NCBI RefSeq assembly: GCF_900156605.1
Contig: NZ_FTOA01000001.1
Coordinates: forward strand, 372,001-436,000
Length of the DNA stretch: 64,000 bases
DNA from: Insolitispirillum peregrinum
GTDB taxonomy: Bacteria > Pseudomonadota > Alphaproteobacteria > Rhodospirillales > Rhodospirillaceae
Direction of reading: 5' to 3'
The translations under genes were made by a program, and so were the position numbers. This document shows positions 63,580 to 64,000 of this stretch, one piece after another (the first letter of the stretch is position 1; each line of letters opens with the position of its first letter). The notes below the pieces were generated by a model. The model was not told the origin of the DNA, searched no databases, and was given only the letters and a program-made list of their open reading frames with translations.

Positions 63580-64000
63580 TCATCCAGCTTTGTGGCGGTG
63601 GGCCAGGGCCGGAATGTGTGACGGGGTCAGCGATCGCACGCTGCAGCCGCCGTTTTCAATGATGCTCAGCACCTCGGCGACCTGCGCATTGTGCTGGTTG
63701 AGATAGGCGCGGTTGTCCCGCTGGCGGATTGCCGGGTGGGCAATGTCGAGGATTTGCATTTCCCCGGTGTAGTTGGCCCCCGGAGCATAGTCCCAGACGT
63801 TCCTGGTCGGTGCGGGCGAGCCATCGCAGCCCATCACCTCGATGGTGCGGGCAAGGGTTGCTGCCACCGGCAGCATGGCGATGGTCAGAACGTTCGGAAT
63901 GTCCCTGGTATAGAATCCGCGCAACAGGTCGGCGTTGAACGGCACGTTGCCCAGCATCGGGCAGGCAATAATGCGGTCATGCAGGTCGGCGGGCAGGCTT
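63580..64000 (-). CDS. Unknown protein (5' end outside window)
   Basis: The frame is open from the window edge to the stop at 63580, giving at least 139 residues. I do not recognise a family. Visible features are a cysteine in IIACPMLGN, one in EVMGCDGSPAP and one in NGGCSVRSLT, and a C-terminus ending with ALAHRHKAG. It lies 25 bases upstream of the ABC ATPase gene on the same strand, so it may share the exporter operon. Confidence 0.6.
   Translation of the reverse strand, partial: SLPADLHDRIIACPMLGNVPFNADLLRGFYTRDIPNVLTIAMLPVAATLARTIEVMGCDGSPAPTRNVWDYAPGANYTGEMQILDIAHPAIRQRDNRAYLNQHNAQVAEVLSIIENGGCSVRSLTPSHIPALAHRHKAG

Noticed and set aside
1-64000. CRISPR array, prophage, integron or rRNA operon
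   Set aside because: No regularly spaced direct repeats with unique spacers, integrase, phage structural genes or rRNA sequence were seen.

Overview
The window looks like a chromosomal piece of a diazotrophic spirillum-type alphaproteobacterium of the Rhodospirillales (Magnetospirillum/Novispirillum-like). This rests on several features: a molybdenum nitrogenase cluster with a sigma-54/NifA promoter, a three-subunit proton-translocating transhydrogenase, an Irr-type iron regulator beside paired bacterioferritins, alphaproteobacterial LexA boxes (GTTC-N7-GTTC), and the DUF2849-cysI-DUF934-cysH sulfur operon. GC is high almost throughout. The assignment is inference; no 16S gene is present.

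Layout. 1-8116: nitrogen fixation. The 3' end of nifD and nifK finish one transcription unit with a strong terminator. A sigma-54 promoter then drives nifE-nifN-nifX, two small NifX-associated genes, ferredoxin fdxB and nifQ. 8117-17217: a PilZ protein, a chemotaxis receptor, a parvulin, gltA, gltX, a divergent comEC and an HU gene. 17333-23261: tRNA-Val, a YibQ-like deacetylase, lexA with its own SOS box, and moaC with trpC-trpD-trpG. 24076-29270: an unknown exported protein, a NodU-type carbamoyltransferase, an orphan HsdR-N-like nuclease in AT-richer DNA, and hydroxyacid-oxoacid transhydrogenase. 29719-32740: pntAA-pntAB-pntB. 33192-37542: sulfate assimilation, led by a CysG-like protein whose methyltransferase half is degenerate. 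37822-49662: housekeeping and sulfur genes (dusA, ParA-like, Nudix, cysK, sseA), the bacterioferritin pair with irr, an acyl-CoA synthetase, a PepF-like peptidase, cytochrome c' and an inositol-phosphatase-like protein. 49958-59396: a defence block, all on the minus strand: hsdM, an AbiF/AbiD-type HEPN gene, a GIY-YIG gene, hsdS, hsdR and a subtilase. 59501-64000: tRNA-Arg, a complex I accessory subunit, tRNA-Pro, an SOS-type micropeptide gene, an M48 protease, an ABC exporter and a truncated unknown gene.

The most interesting items are two. First, the type I restriction operon has an AbiF-like HEPN toxin gene embedded in it, preceded by three tandem 21-bp repeats that could be part of a noncoding RNA antitoxin. 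Second, a 32-residue single-pass membrane peptide sits behind two LexA boxes, a layout resembling SOS-induced division inhibitors or toxins such as SidA and TisB. Two dispersed intergenic repeat families (eight and four copies) punctuate the window. One copy supplies the stop codon of the subtilase gene.
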